Origin: Heterobasidion occidentale
Lineage: Eukaryota; Basidiomycota; Agaricomycetes; Russulales; Bondarzewiaceae
Length of the DNA: 64,000 bases
Assembly: GCA_039111635.1 (NCBI GenBank)
Contig: JBCAQO010000012.1
Location: 868,001 to 932,000 of the forward strand
Direction of reading: 5' to 3'
Below, piece after piece: positions 22,340-33,378 of the stretch. Each line of letters begins with the position of its first letter. Within the stretch, counting starts at the first letter, position 1. The notes under the pieces were generated by a model, which was not told where the DNA came from, did no database searches, and saw only the letters and a list, made by a program, of their open reading frames with translations. The translations under genes and the position numbers were made by a program.

Positions 22340-25279
22340 ATGGCCGTCCAATCCAAGCTCCTCCACCCGTCCCTCTTCCTCCCCCTCCTCCTCCACCAGC
22401 GCCACCGCGGGCGCACGCCGCTCTTGGTCCTCATCGCGGCGATCCTGCTGCTCCGCGCGCGCGTCGTGACAGGGCCGAGGGACGCGCTGCGCAGGATCCG
22501 CGAGGCGCGGGAGGAGAGGGGGAAGACGCTGAGCAAGGAGGAGCTCGCGCGCGCGCTGCAGCAGGTGTATGTCGACGGGCCGCCGGGAGGAGGCAGCAAG
22601 ACGCTGCTGGTGCCGTTTCGCGAGAGCATAGTCAAGGTGCGCGCGCGCGCTCGTTGTTTCGTCGCGTCGCGGGAACGCTGACCGGAGACTGTGCGAATGA
22701 TGGGACGGACGGGGGTTTGGCTTCGTGTGCACAGCTGCAGGTTAGGGAGACCCCGGCTGGTGTGTTCGAGGAGAACAAGGAGCGCTTCGCGCGGCTGCCG
22801 CCCGCGGCGCAGGCGAAGCCGAATGTCGATCGCGCGTTCGCGCGGCAGCTGCTCGCGATACTGCGGATCGCGCTCCCGTCGTATCGTACAAGGGAGGCGG
22901 CGATCGTGGCGCTGCATAGCGTGTTTTTGGTGCTGAGGACGGTGCTGAGCGTGTGGGTTGCGAAGCTGGACGGGCGGATCGTGAGGGATCTGGTGAGTCG
23001 CGCGTGTCCTCTGGTGTTGTCGATCTTTGTTCTCATGCACATGTGCAGGTGAGTGCCAACGGGAAGGGGTTCGTGCGTGGTCTGGGGTTGTGGTTCCTTC
23101 TTGCCGTGCCGAGCATCTATACGAATTCCATGGTATGTATGCACGGTGCCTCTAGAAGCACCGCGACGTCGCTGACGTTTCCTAGATCCACCATCTCCAA
23201 TCCCGCCTCTCGCTCCGCCTCCGCACCAAGATCACCCGGTACACGCACGACCTCTACCTCTCCGCGGACCCTTACCTGCGCTACTACCGCATCGCGGGCG
23301 AGGGCGGGCTCGACGGCGTCGACCAGTACCTCACCGCGGACATCGCGAGCTGGGCGGACAGCGTCGCGGGGCTGTACGGGAACGTGCTCAAGCCGCTGCT
23401 CGACCTCACGCTGTTCACGTCGCAGCTGGCGCGCACGCTCGGCGCGCGGGGCACGGTCGCGCTGTTCGTGAACTACTACGTGACCGCGCGGATCTTGAGG
23501 GCGGTGACGCCGGCGTTTGGGCGCCTCGCGGCGGTGGAGGCGCGCTTGGAGGGGGAGTATCGCGCGGGGGTGGGCCGCGTCGGGCGGGAGAGCGAGGAGG
23601 TCGCGTGAGTGGCCATCGTGGGTTGATCGTCGAGGCGTGGCTGACGCCCTTTGTCCGACGCAGTTTCTACGACGGCGGGAAGCGCGAGCGCGATATACTG
23701 TGGCGCGCGTACTTGCGGCTCATCAAGCACGTCAACTCGATCTTCAAGGTGAGCGCGTGAAACGGAGGCGTGCGCGCGTTTGTTCACGGCGAGACCTGGC
23801 AGATCCGCATCGCGTACGAGTGGACGGAGGACTACGTGATCAAGTACCTGTGGTCCGCGGCGGGCTACTGCCTCATCTCGATCCCCGTTCTGCTCACGCG
23901 CAGGCGCTCCGTGGGGGTGCAGACGGGTGCGCGGCCTGCGGAGACGCACGACCAGGTCGCCAGCCGGACAGAGAGTGCGTGATCATCGCACCCCCACTGC
24001 ACAGAGCGAACCGAAGCTGAATAGCAACAAACTCGACGCTTTGTATAGATTACATATCGTCCCGACGCCTGCTGCTCTCTCTCGCGGACGCCGGAGGGCG
24101 CCTGATGTACGCCTACAAGGACCTCCTCGAGCTCGCGGGCCTCACCGCGCGGCTGTACGCCCTCCTCTCGAACCTGCACCACCTCCCGCCGCTGCCCGCC
24201 GCCTCGAGCGCGGCGCCCGCGATCGGCCTCGAGCACGTCGACGTGAGCATCCCGACGGAGCCGGGCGCGGCGCCGCTCGTGCACGACTTGAGCTTGGCGC
24301 TGGGCCCCGGGGACCATCTGATGATCACGGGCTCGAACGGCGTGGGGAAGACGGCGGTGGCGCGCGTGCTCGCGGGGCTGTGGGCGCCCGGCGGGGGCGG
24401 GCATGTGAGGCGGCCGGGGAGGGGGGACGTGTTCGTGGTGCCGCAGCGGGCGTACATGGTTTCTGGGAGCTTGCTGGACCAGTGAGTCGCGCGCGCGTTG
24501 TTCGGTGCGCGCGGATCTGCTGACGCGTCGAAAGGGTCATCTATCCGCACACGTACCCGCAGTTCGTGAAGGCGGGGCGGGGCGAGCGGGAGCTGATGGA
24601 GATTTTGGAGGCGGCGCATTTGGCGTATTTGCCGGAGCGCGAGGGCGGGTGGATGACGCGGAAGGAGTGGAGGGACGTGTTGAGCGGGGGCGAGAAGCAG
24701 CGCGTGAGTGGAGCCTGCTGTTCTTGATACTGGCTTGGTGCGGGATTGTTGACTTGCTTGGGACTGGACGGTGCGGCGGCGAACAGATGGCCATGGCGAG
24801 GGTGTTCTACCACAAGCCCAAGTTTGCGATTTTGGATGGTGAGGGGTTGTCAAACTATGTGTGAGAGTTGAGGCTAATGTCTTGTTTATTTTTTATCTGC
24901 GATAGAATGCACGAGCGCCGTGTCCAGCGACGTCGAGGGGCAAATGTACAAACACGCTAAGCTGTTGGGAATCACGCTGATAACGATCTCCCTCCGGTAC
25001 GTCGCCTGTAGCACCCGCGTCGTCGTTCCGTACTGCGATTCTGACACTGCGAACGTGCGCAGGCCGTCCCTCGCCAAGTACCACACGCAGCTCCTGACGC
25101 TCACCGGCGACGGGACGGGCAGCTGGACGCTCACGCGCGTCGGGACGGAGGAGGAACGGATGGGGATCGGGCGGGAGATCGAGATGCTGAGGCATAAGTT
25201 GAAGGAGGTGGAGACGTGGGAGGAGCGCGTGAAGGAGCTGGAGGTTCTGTTGGGCCCTGATGGGGAAAGAGAGGAGTGA
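22340..25279 (+). CDS. Peroxisomal ABC half-transporter (ABCD/ALDP, Pxa type)
   Basis: Eleven exons (22340-22636, 22741-22992, 23049-23132, 23186-23604, 23664-23748, 23803-23974, 24049-24481, 24535-24703, 24787-24838, 24906-24996, 25063-25279) give 757 codons (756 residues). Exon 2 may instead start six bases earlier. This family imports very-long-chain fatty acyl-CoA into peroxisomes as dimers. The membrane domain shows VLRTVLSVWVAKLDGRIV and the EAA-like EEVAFYDGG. The ATPase part has Walker A GSNGVGKT, Q-loop in VVPQRAYM, signature LSGGEKQR and Walker B FAILDE. The switch region reads TISLRPSLAKYH, so the usual H-loop His (THRPSLxKYH in human ABCD1) is Leu. That suggests a degenerate catalytic site in one half of a heterodimer, probably the Pxa2-like subunit. 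ABCD identity is secure; which subunit is inference. Confidence 0.95.
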
Positions 25280-25562
25280 GTGCCGTGTTTGTTTTCGTGT
25301 TTGTGTGACGTGTACGTTAGGTTCTTGCGGTGGATCGTATAATGAATTCAGACGATACCGGCAGCACGACGGGGCTCTATATGATTGAGTTTCTGGAGAG
25401 TTATCCGGTTCTCATGGATAGGTTCGAATATTAACGGAGTCATGTGACCGCGTTCGGCGCGTTATATGGGTCTCGCGTTGCAGGCGACGGCAACTTCATC
25501 CTGCCAGGTCATCGACGGTGTCCAAAAACCTCAGTATCTTCCTTTTGCGTCTCGATTCCAGA

Positions 25563-28475
25563 ATGGCGAAAGAGGACGACACTGTGGTGCCTAGTGGTGG
25601 TAAGCTTGTCTGTTTCTTCCACATACTGCACAGCGCACTGAGCACTCCCGTCGTGGTCGCGCGTTTCGTGGTTCCGCATACCGCATCACCGACTGACGCA
25701 TCTTTGCCTCATTCCAGAAGAACCGCAATATGAGCGAGGCGGACAGGATAGACCGGTTGTCAGCACTGCTGCATCCGCGAAGCTGCGCTCGTTGTTGCTC
25801 GGTGACGGGGCGTCCGCCGCTGAGCTGGCCAAGGCCGCCGTGAACCTCCAACTTGCCGCTTGGGAAAAAACGAAGACGGAGGCCGAACTTCGCCGGGACG
25901 CCGGGATGGGCAAGCTTGCTGACCTCGACTTTGATCGACTCAAGTTCGCAGGCGTCTTGGGCGAGAACCCGAAAAAGGACGTGGACGTGATATTGGCCGC
26001 GATGACCAAGGGGGCTCGGGGTCTAGGTAAAGACTTTTGGACGTGGGAACGGATGCCCTATGTTATTAGGTGCGCTGGGCAGGCAGTCGCGAAGGACGTC
26101 GCCGGGCGGCCCAAGAAGAAAACTCGTGTCGATGCTGGTGAACAGCTGCTGGCGAACGTGGACGAATGGTATGTCACGCCATCTATGGGAGCCCGTGTTT
26201 CCTTCCTGATGAGCTCTCTTTTCAGGGTTCTTCGAAACGAGATGTACCTCCGTTCGATCTCTAGAAAGCCGAGCTCGGCCACGCCGCAGTCTAGGTCGTG
26301 GACGTTCGGGCTCATTCAGATTCAAGACATCCCTGTCGTTGTTCCTGGCCATACGCCTGTCTGTGATGACGCCGGTGCTACCCTCGCCGTCAAGATACCT
26401 CGTGATCTGAGTTCTCTTCCTGGATACACTATCCTTAACGCGAAACGAGTCGACGCGGTTTACCTTCAGCCTACTCCAGATGCTTTCAGAGCACGTTGGG
26501 GTGCCATGACCGACGGCCTCTTGACCGGCCTCAACTGGGACAATGTCTTCGTTGCTGGAGGGGTGGTCCTCGGCGCTCTCCTTACCCCGGAGATCCCTTC
26601 AAAACATGCTGACGTGCCTCATGTCAATAAGATGGATGAATGGAAGTCGTCGGATATTGACATGTACATATACGGCCTCGGTCCCGACCTCGCGAACGAA
26701 AAGATCGAACATATCGCCGCCACGTACAAGAAAAATATTCCCGATGGGGCGCCTTTCCTCGTGGTGCGGAACTCTCAGACGGTCACGTTGTACTCGGAAT
26801 GGCCTCGCCGGAGGGTGCAAATCGTCCTGAAGTTGATTGGAAGCCCTAGAGAGGTCTTGTTGAATTTCGACCTCGATATTTGCGCTGCTGGATTTGATGG
26901 CAGCAACGTTTTCTTGCTTCCGCGATGTGTGCGTGCGTTGGAAAGTGAGCTCTAGTTGCCGGATTCTTAGCGGACATCGCTGACGTCCTCTAGCGGGGAC
27001 CAATGTTTTCACGATGGACCTCATCAACGGTCATTATTTGGGAGATCGAAAGGCTACTCGAGACAAAAGGTCGATTTCCTTCGGTTCTCATCTTTTCATT
27101 TGCTGAGATCCTCATAGAGTGTTCAAGTATGCGAACAAAGGCTATGGCATACGGATCCTTCCCACATACATCGCAGCTCTCTCGACTTACTCGGATCGGA
27201 AGAAGCTCTCTGCCGTTGCACGCGGCGAACAGCTGTACGCCGATATAACGCTACCTAAAATTGCCTCGGACTCTCGATCATGGACGCAAAAAATCATCTC
27301 TGAGTACAATAAAGTCGGCACTCATAATCGTCCCTTTCATTGGCCACACAACGCCTACCCTCCCGTCAAGAGCGATAAACCAGTCTTCTCACATGCAATG
27401 TTGGAGAGCTACGCTCAGGTCACGAGCGAGCCTTTGGGAAGAAGTTGTTTGACTGGATTCTCGCTTCTCATGAGACACGTCGCCTTGTGGGAGGAAGAGG
27501 TCAACGGAAACATCGTGTGAGCACATAAACTGATGTGACTACAGCATGCCAACATATCATTTGAACAGGATTTTCGAAGACCTCTGGGCAACGGATACGT
27601 ATGGCGAAGGCCCTCTCCAGCAAGTTGCCTACGATGACTCGCCCCCGTGAGTAACGAATCTGCCATCTCGTCCTGACCGGCACAGTTTGATATCCAACGC
27701 GTCCAGTTACGCATGGGATGAATCTTTTAGCATTAAAGGGTTTGCGCGAGCCATCGATGAATTTAACGAAAAAGAGGTCTCGAATGTTCATGAGAACTTC
27801 GGTTGGATCAGTGAAGCTCCTCTTGACGACAAGACGATATCCGCTGCGCGTACCACATATGGCAGCACTGTCAGCGAAGTGCTGTCCCCAGGGAAAGACA
27901 TCTTGATCCCCATCCTGATCCCCGAAGATTTCTTCAAATTTGCCAACGAGATGACAGTAAAGGCTTTGCGGCAGGCTCTCGATCTCGATCAAAGCATTGA
28001 TTTAGAGCCTCTAAGGCCTGCGAAGATAGTCGGCAAGGACGATGTGGGAGAAGAGAGCGAGAAAGTAGTCATTTGGCGCCTTGACAAGGTGTTGAATTGG
28101 CAGATGTTGGATCGCAGGATCGATGAGTTCGTGTATTTTCTTATATCAAATGCTTACAGTGTCGTTTTTAACCTCTCCATCCTTAATCGCAGGGTCCGAG
28201 AAGCGCTTTGGGCCTTCCATCGCACGAATGAGAGAATGGTGGTCGGGGAAGATCAGCGCATGAAACTTTTGAAGACAAATATATCAAGGCGCGCGATCAG
28301 GACCACCGTCGAAGACGAGACGGAAGCGTTCGTGCGATGGGTGGCGCGGAAGCCCTACCACGAGTCCACAAAACTCCCCGCAATGTATGTGCTGAATGAG
28401 GACTATGGCATGGACGACCCAGAAGACGACGATGGCGGTGATTACTACGACAACGACGACGGCGACGACGATTGA
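25563..28475 (+). CDS. Conserved protein, possible nucleotidyltransferase-like core
   Basis: Eight exons (25563-25599, 25718-26168, 26226-26944, 26994-27069, 27118-27516, 27569-27646, 27686-28126, 28193-28475) give 828 codons (827 residues). I do not recognise a named family. Around residues 268-310 it has VFVAGGVVLGALL followed by SSDIDMYIYG, recalling the hGG and DxD parts of the polymerase-beta nucleotidyltransferase fold, though about 33 residues separate them instead of the usual 9-13. A block near residue 350-380 (RRVQIVLKL, then EVLLNFDLDICAAGFDG) resembles, from memory, segments of uncharacterised eukaryotic and large-DNA-virus proteins. The N-terminus has a charged helix (LAAWEKTKTEAELRRDAG); the C-terminus is an acidic Asp/Tyr tail. 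Introns 26169-26225 and 28127-28192 are stop-free multiples of three. The gene starts 283 bases after the transporter on the same strand. Confidence 0.8.
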
Positions 28476-29333
28476 TGCGCTCGTCTTCAACCAATATCTC
28501 ATACAATGTGGGCTCGAACAAGATCAGACTGCATCACTGTATGTCTTGCTGTCGAAACTGTGCTTCAGGCGCTCTCATTGCGTCCTCCTATCATATTATA
28601 TTTTTCTTGGTTCTCTAGTGTTTTTCCTGTCGTACTTGCTTTGTTGCTAATGCTTTCATCCTCTCCTGACATAAATGTCTTGTACTTGCGCACTACGTTC
28701 CCACATCTTCTATCGATTTAGAAGTAACTCTGCAGTGATTTCGAGTTCTAGTCACTCATACCCTTCTTTGGCTAGAACAATAGACGTTGAACTCTCTTAA
28801 GCTTTATTATGTGTGCGCTATCATGCGTTTTCATCATCCCATACTTCTCGTACCTCTGAATCACAAGGCCTACCTGCGCTGATCAAAGGACCGTGTCCAT
28901 CCAAGTCCATTCCCAAGGATGTCAGCGCGGAGCGTGATGATAGCTGATCACGAGCATTCGACTTGCCATTTGGGAGAACGGAGTGAGCTGAGCGCACTCT
29001 AAGAATAGAGACCACCGCCAGGCAACACTCAGTCAAAGGTACACACGGAACTTTTGAAGTCGACCAGAATAGATGCGTCTTAATAAGATGGTTGACATCG
29101 AAACTCACCTGCAATAGATGTCTTCATGTCTTATATGGGTTCGCGTCAGCACGGCATGCATCCTCTGGATAGCGTCAAGATGAGGTACACGCAGGCGCTA
29201 GTCTAATGATCACATGGTAACCTTGAGAATAGGCAGGGCTGAATGATTGAAAGAGGCTCGCTGTGAGAACGGATGCGGCAAATCATAGGAAGAATAATCA
29301 TCTTACGGGCTACTGCATCTATGATTACGACAG
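28476..29333. other. Convergent spacer
   Basis: This 3'-to-3' spacer separates the unknown 827-residue protein gene and the methyltransferase-like gene. It is relatively AT-rich and I see no coding signal. Confidence 0.55.
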
Positions 29334-30081
29334 TCACAAGAGTGCCGGCATAAACCACCAGCGCACTTTCGCCGCATATGCTTCCCACTCCTTTCCGAAC
29401 TGTTTCTTCATCTCCTGGTCCTCTGCGATTGCGCGACGAACAGCGACCGTGACACCCATGCCCACCATGATGCCCACAATGTGATGACGAAAAGGCCACG
29501 GGGGTTTAGTAGGCCGCTTTCCACGAGAAAGCTGCCGCGGGTAAGTTGCGAGACAGGTATCCCGAAAACGAGCAGAAGGGATCCGCAGTAACTCGGGTGT
29601 CGGACATAGGCGTACGGACCGGAGGTCACGAGTTTGTGGCCTTCAAAAACCGTCAGGTCGAATGTAAATAGGTGGCCCAGAGTTCGGAAGCAGATAGCAC
29701 GAATGATAGAGCCAGTTATTGCTGCTGCAAAGCCCACTAGGAAGGGTAGTGTCACGTATGAATGTGCTTCGGAGCGAGGAGGGAGATGAAGGTGAGAGAG
29801 AAAGGGGATATAATCGGGCGGGAACAGCGCGAGGACCTCAAGCGATGTGCAGAACCAGATAAAAGGCTGCTGAAGCTGGATAAGGAACAAGTACAGATCA
29901 GCAGACTGCGTCAAGGTGCTTATTTTACTTTGCCTACCGCGAATATGAATGGGGCCATACGTAGGATGAAAAACTCGTCCGTGTGGTACCGGCCCTTAGA
30001 GGGGGTTTTGTTCGGTGGCGTTGTGGCGATCTGCGTGAACAGAGCTTGGACGACGACGAGTGTAGCTCTGAGTGCGGACAT
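29334..30081 (-). CDS. Isoprenylcysteine methyltransferase (ICMT)-like membrane protein, frameshifted
   Basis: Exon 1 is 30081-29938 and exon 2 is 29875-29334, with a 62-nt intron. The protein is about 229 residues with several hydrophobic segments. ICMT-type enzymes methylate the C-terminal prenylated Cys of Ras- and pheromone-type proteins at the ER. Signature parts are visible: TVFEGHKLVTSGPYAYVRHP then SYCGSLLLVFG, and the C-terminal AEDQEMKKQFGKEWEAYA. The reading frame must change by one base between LLNPRG and GMGVTVAVRRA, near 29470-29505; a run of five G at 29500-29504 is the likely place of one missing base. A 77-nt intron ending at gcaatcgcag would also restore frame but would remove a membrane helix, so I prefer the missing base. 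A TATA box lies about 47 bases upstream. Confidence 0.85.
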
Positions 30082-30126
30082 TATGATAACCGATGGGTGT
30101 GGGGAGGTCCTGCAATCATGATAGCC

Positions 30127-30135
30127 CTTATATAC
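30127..30135 (-). promoter_or_regulatory. TATA box of the ICMT-like gene
   Basis: On the minus strand the element reads tatataagg, about 47 bases upstream of the ATG at 30081. Confidence 0.5.
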
Positions 30136-32589
30136 GCATTGGCACAAGGTTCCGCGGTTACAGCATAAGTCCATCCCACGGTCAGCGCACAAGAAGTTCT
30201 TACGATCGAGACCTAGACGCGGAAAGAGGGTTCGTTGTAAGGGGGTTGATAAGTGGATCACCTACTTACTCGAATTTACATTTCGAGATTGACATCAATA
30301 CACATGAGTATGATGACGCTGCCAATCAAGGTTTCATGAATCACGCGTAGATTCCGGAGCTGTATACTTCTCCGCGGGCTCGATGCTCGATCAGATATTG
30401 TCCGCTTGGGATGGAGCGAATGAGAGGACTTATAGGAGACTCGTGGCGTTACCCACAGGATCCAGTCAGAATCGTGTAGGGCGTCAACAAGTTCCATAAG
30501 GAAAGAGGGGCGGAACGTTGCGTTTTGCGGACTGCGAACCGGAGTTCTTTCTTGCGACAAGAAATTCGAACGCGGTCCAGTCCCTTTCTCGTTTCCAAAA
30601 TCGCGTTTATCCGGGAAGGCCCATGATATGATTTCAAAGGAAGTATGGACGCGTCTGAGTCTCGAACGAGATAATAGCCCATCGGTTGAAAATTGGTTCC
30701 TAAAGGTTTTGAGGATTATTGGCCATCGATTGGGCTGTTTTGTGACTAACACAGAGGTTGTCGAGGCCATCGTATCAGGTAAAACAGACAACTCTGTAAG
30801 CGCCATTGGGGTGCATGACGTGTATGGAATTCCCCGAGTCCAGGTGAGAGTTCAAAGTAGCCATGAACGGGATCGAGCACTAGAAGAGCGTGGTGACCAC
30901 TTAGGCGCCGCATCCCAATGCAGGTCTGCGTGGAGAATCACCCAAAGGCTTCTAGTCAAGATGAAAGCTGAAGCCGAGCAGTCCGTAGTGAACGTTGATC
31001 ATGCCTCGTTTGTGAATATGGCGCAGATGAGGTGGCAATGATCATGGTGTGAACGGCAAATTAAATCGCGAGGACGGATCAGCCATTCATCAACATGACA
31101 TCAGACGCTGCTGGATTAGGACCTGTTCTATTCATAGACTTCAGCTTGGTATGAATCGAAGGTCTGTGGGAATCCCCATGGGGTTCGATGGGTACACCAG
31201 CCGAAGTAGTTGAGGCTTCGGTGCCGATGTAGTTCTGTGACCATGCCTCTTCAATTTCCGAGGAGGAAAGGCCCTCAATGAAGAGCTTGAAGTCCTCTAC
31301 GAGCAGGCCCTCGCACGGCAGGAGAAGAACCATCTGTAGGCACGACGCTGTTATTTTATATCCATTGAAGATTTGTTCCGAAGTCGATAGATAGACTTGC
31401 CTTAACTTTTGCGCATTAGAATCACGCAAATAAAGTTGACCCGTGATGCAGTCGTTCCCTTGTTAGGTCCCATATAGGCGACAAATCCTTACTGTTGCTG
31501 TGGTCGATCAATGCGACCGTGGGCCTTGAATGTCCAAAAGACGAATATCCTTACCTGTGAGCACCAATTTCATATTTCGATTGTGTCGATGTATTTGCCA
31601 TTAGATCCTAGTCATCAATTTGGTACAAGATCAAAAAAATGTGCTGACTATGTCGCGCCGACCTGGCCTTCGACTGCAGTGTCAGTAAACCTGACTAAAG
31701 AGTTCAACATGAGTTGGCAACGTTGGTTCGATCCGACTCACGACGTTGAGGCAATGACCATTTGTTGATCTGTGGCGAATGATCGTGAATGTCGGATCCT
31801 AATAGATTGTATGATAAAATTCGGTGTTTAGCGGTAGGACACCTTTAGCCCTTGAAGTGCACAGCAACGCACATAAAGGAGGTCAGTGGCAAGATGCGGG
31901 TGGTTGAAGGCGTTTCTTCATCTTGAAACGTTCCATGATCCTAACATAGCGACTACGCTGACTATAACAAACGAATCATGGAGGCTCGAGGAGGCTCTTT
32001 TGGGCCAGTGAACGCTTGCCCTTGCGTTTGCCACCAATTGACGGAGATGCCAGCGCTATTGGAGGAAGTCGGATAAGTCAACCTGATAGACAAACCGATT
32101 ATTTAATGAGATGTTTTGCACAATAATAATCACAGAAAGGCAACCTGGATGAGCTTGAAAGTCGGTGACTAAGTCGAGTATCTGAAAGTGATCGCGCGAC
32201 TAAAATCGACCTGATGATGTGCGGGTGCACGAAAACTCTTCAACATCTATGCGAGGCGGATAAGAGCCAAGAAGAAGGGCTTCGAGATAGTCATAGCATT
32301 GCCCGGTACTCACCAATTCGGAGAGGCATGCACCAAAGCCATGCCGTTACTCATAGGGCCGCCCTTTTCCCTTTCTATCCCGAACGATCTTCGCGCTTAT
32401 CCCGTTGTGGGTACATTCACTAGGCGTGACCCAGGAGGGCTGCTTGGAGGTGAGTCATCCTCTAACAAAGTATCTATCATTTGGATGGGGAGTGGAAGCT
32501 CCATCATGCTCTGAAATAAATGATCGGCGTCATTGAGGGAAGAGGTTGCATTCCGAGTGCGTTATGGGAACCGCGCATCATCACGCTCT
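30136..32589. other. Mostly unassigned stretch
   Basis: Besides the weak gene at 31079-31429, I see no supported feature. A plus-strand frame at 30628-31041 (137 codons) and a minus-strand frame at 30276-30806 overlap and have no motif. Composition is less GC-rich than in the left half of the window. Confidence 0.5.
31079..31429 (-). CDS. Uncertain small gene or gene fragment
   Basis: The minus strand has a coding-looking stretch, LLPCEGLLVEDFKLFIEGL followed by SSSEIEEAWSQNYIG and a polar tail ending DVMLMNG. A 63-nt stop-free segment with acceptable splice borders may be an intron, joining LYLRDSNAQKLRQ to MVLLLPCEG. Codons for CITGQL just upstream (near 31440-31460) may belong to an earlier exon. 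I recognise no family. The true start is not determined; the call rests only on sequence texture. Confidence 0.3.
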   Translation of the reverse strand: MRDSNAQKLRQVYLSTSEQIFNGYKITASCLQMVLLLPCEGLLVEDFKLFIEGLSSSEIEEAWSQNYIGTEASTTSAGVPIEPHGDSHRPSIHTKLKSMNRTGPNPAASDVMLMNG

Positions 32590-32952
32590 CTATTGTTTCA
32601 TTCTCTTCCATTTGTTGTACGTGCCTTCGCAATGAGCGTATGACCTACTCGTAAAGCGCTGAACATACAAATCTTTCGAAGTCAGTAGAGTATTGCATCC
32701 TGATTTTAGCCTATGGGCATATGAAAGAATACCTTTCTCCTCCGCTATCAACTTCAATCTGGGCAATAGCAGCAGCTGCGCTTCCGCCCCCAATTCCTGA
32801 TCCCTCTGCTCTTGAAGTCGGAAATCATCCTCAACCTTCTTCTCGAAATCTTCTGAAGGACATTCGTTGTCAGATTTGGAAAGTCTCGTCCGCACCGTAT
32901 TCGGAGTTGATAGAGCTGCCGGGCGAGGCAGCTCGGAGGACGGAGTCCACAT
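32590..32952 (-). CDS. Possible small coiled-coil protein
   Basis: From ATG 32952 the frame reads MWTPSSELPRPAALSTPNTV, then a charged helix with EDFEKKVEDDFRLQEQRDQE and LKLIAEEK. A 60-nt stop-free intron with GT-AG ends can be removed so that AEEK joins DLYVQRFTS, giving about 100 residues ending KWKRMKQ. Both spliced and unspliced readings stay open. The gene would be divergent from the IleRS gene, 426 bases away. I do not recognise the family; upstream exons may exist because the family start is unknown. Confidence 0.4.
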   Translation of the reverse strand: MWTPSSELPRPAALSTPNTVRTRLSKSDNECPSEDFEKKVEDDFRLQEQRDQELGAEAQLLLLPRLKLIAEEKGILSYAHRLKSGCNTLLTSKDLYVQRFTSRSYAHCEGTYNKWKRMKQ

Positions 32953-33378
32953 AGCATTCCCCTGGGTCAACGACCGAGGACATGTTGCATTTGGACGGCG
33001 AGCGGCAGAGGGAAATAGATGAGATTGATAGCAGACAGAGACAAACCACGATCTAGACTTCGCGGCGTCATTTGAGGCATACTTTGCCTATCCACCATCT
33101 GTGCTGACAGTGAATCAAGATGGAATGTGATATACGGTGATATCCTGCTCATCAGTAGAGGTTTGGAGCAAAGGCGATATATCAAGAAGGAAGTGTGTGT
33201 TGTTGGGACATGTCGGACGGCGGACAACTGCTTACTACAGAGGCTTACAGGTGTCCATGAACGTGGGAACTTGGACTTCGGACTCCCTTCATACTCTGCC
33301 TCCAACACTCCTTTGACGTAGAAAGCGGTTTGACTTTGCTACTTTGCTAAGGCCTGCTCGTCGAGAAGCCCTCGGCTG

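Noticed and set aside
29414..29490. A 77-nt intron that would repair the frame of the ICMT-like gene
   Set aside because: It would delete a membrane helix and the convincing MGVTVAVRRAIAED segment. One missing base explains the data better.
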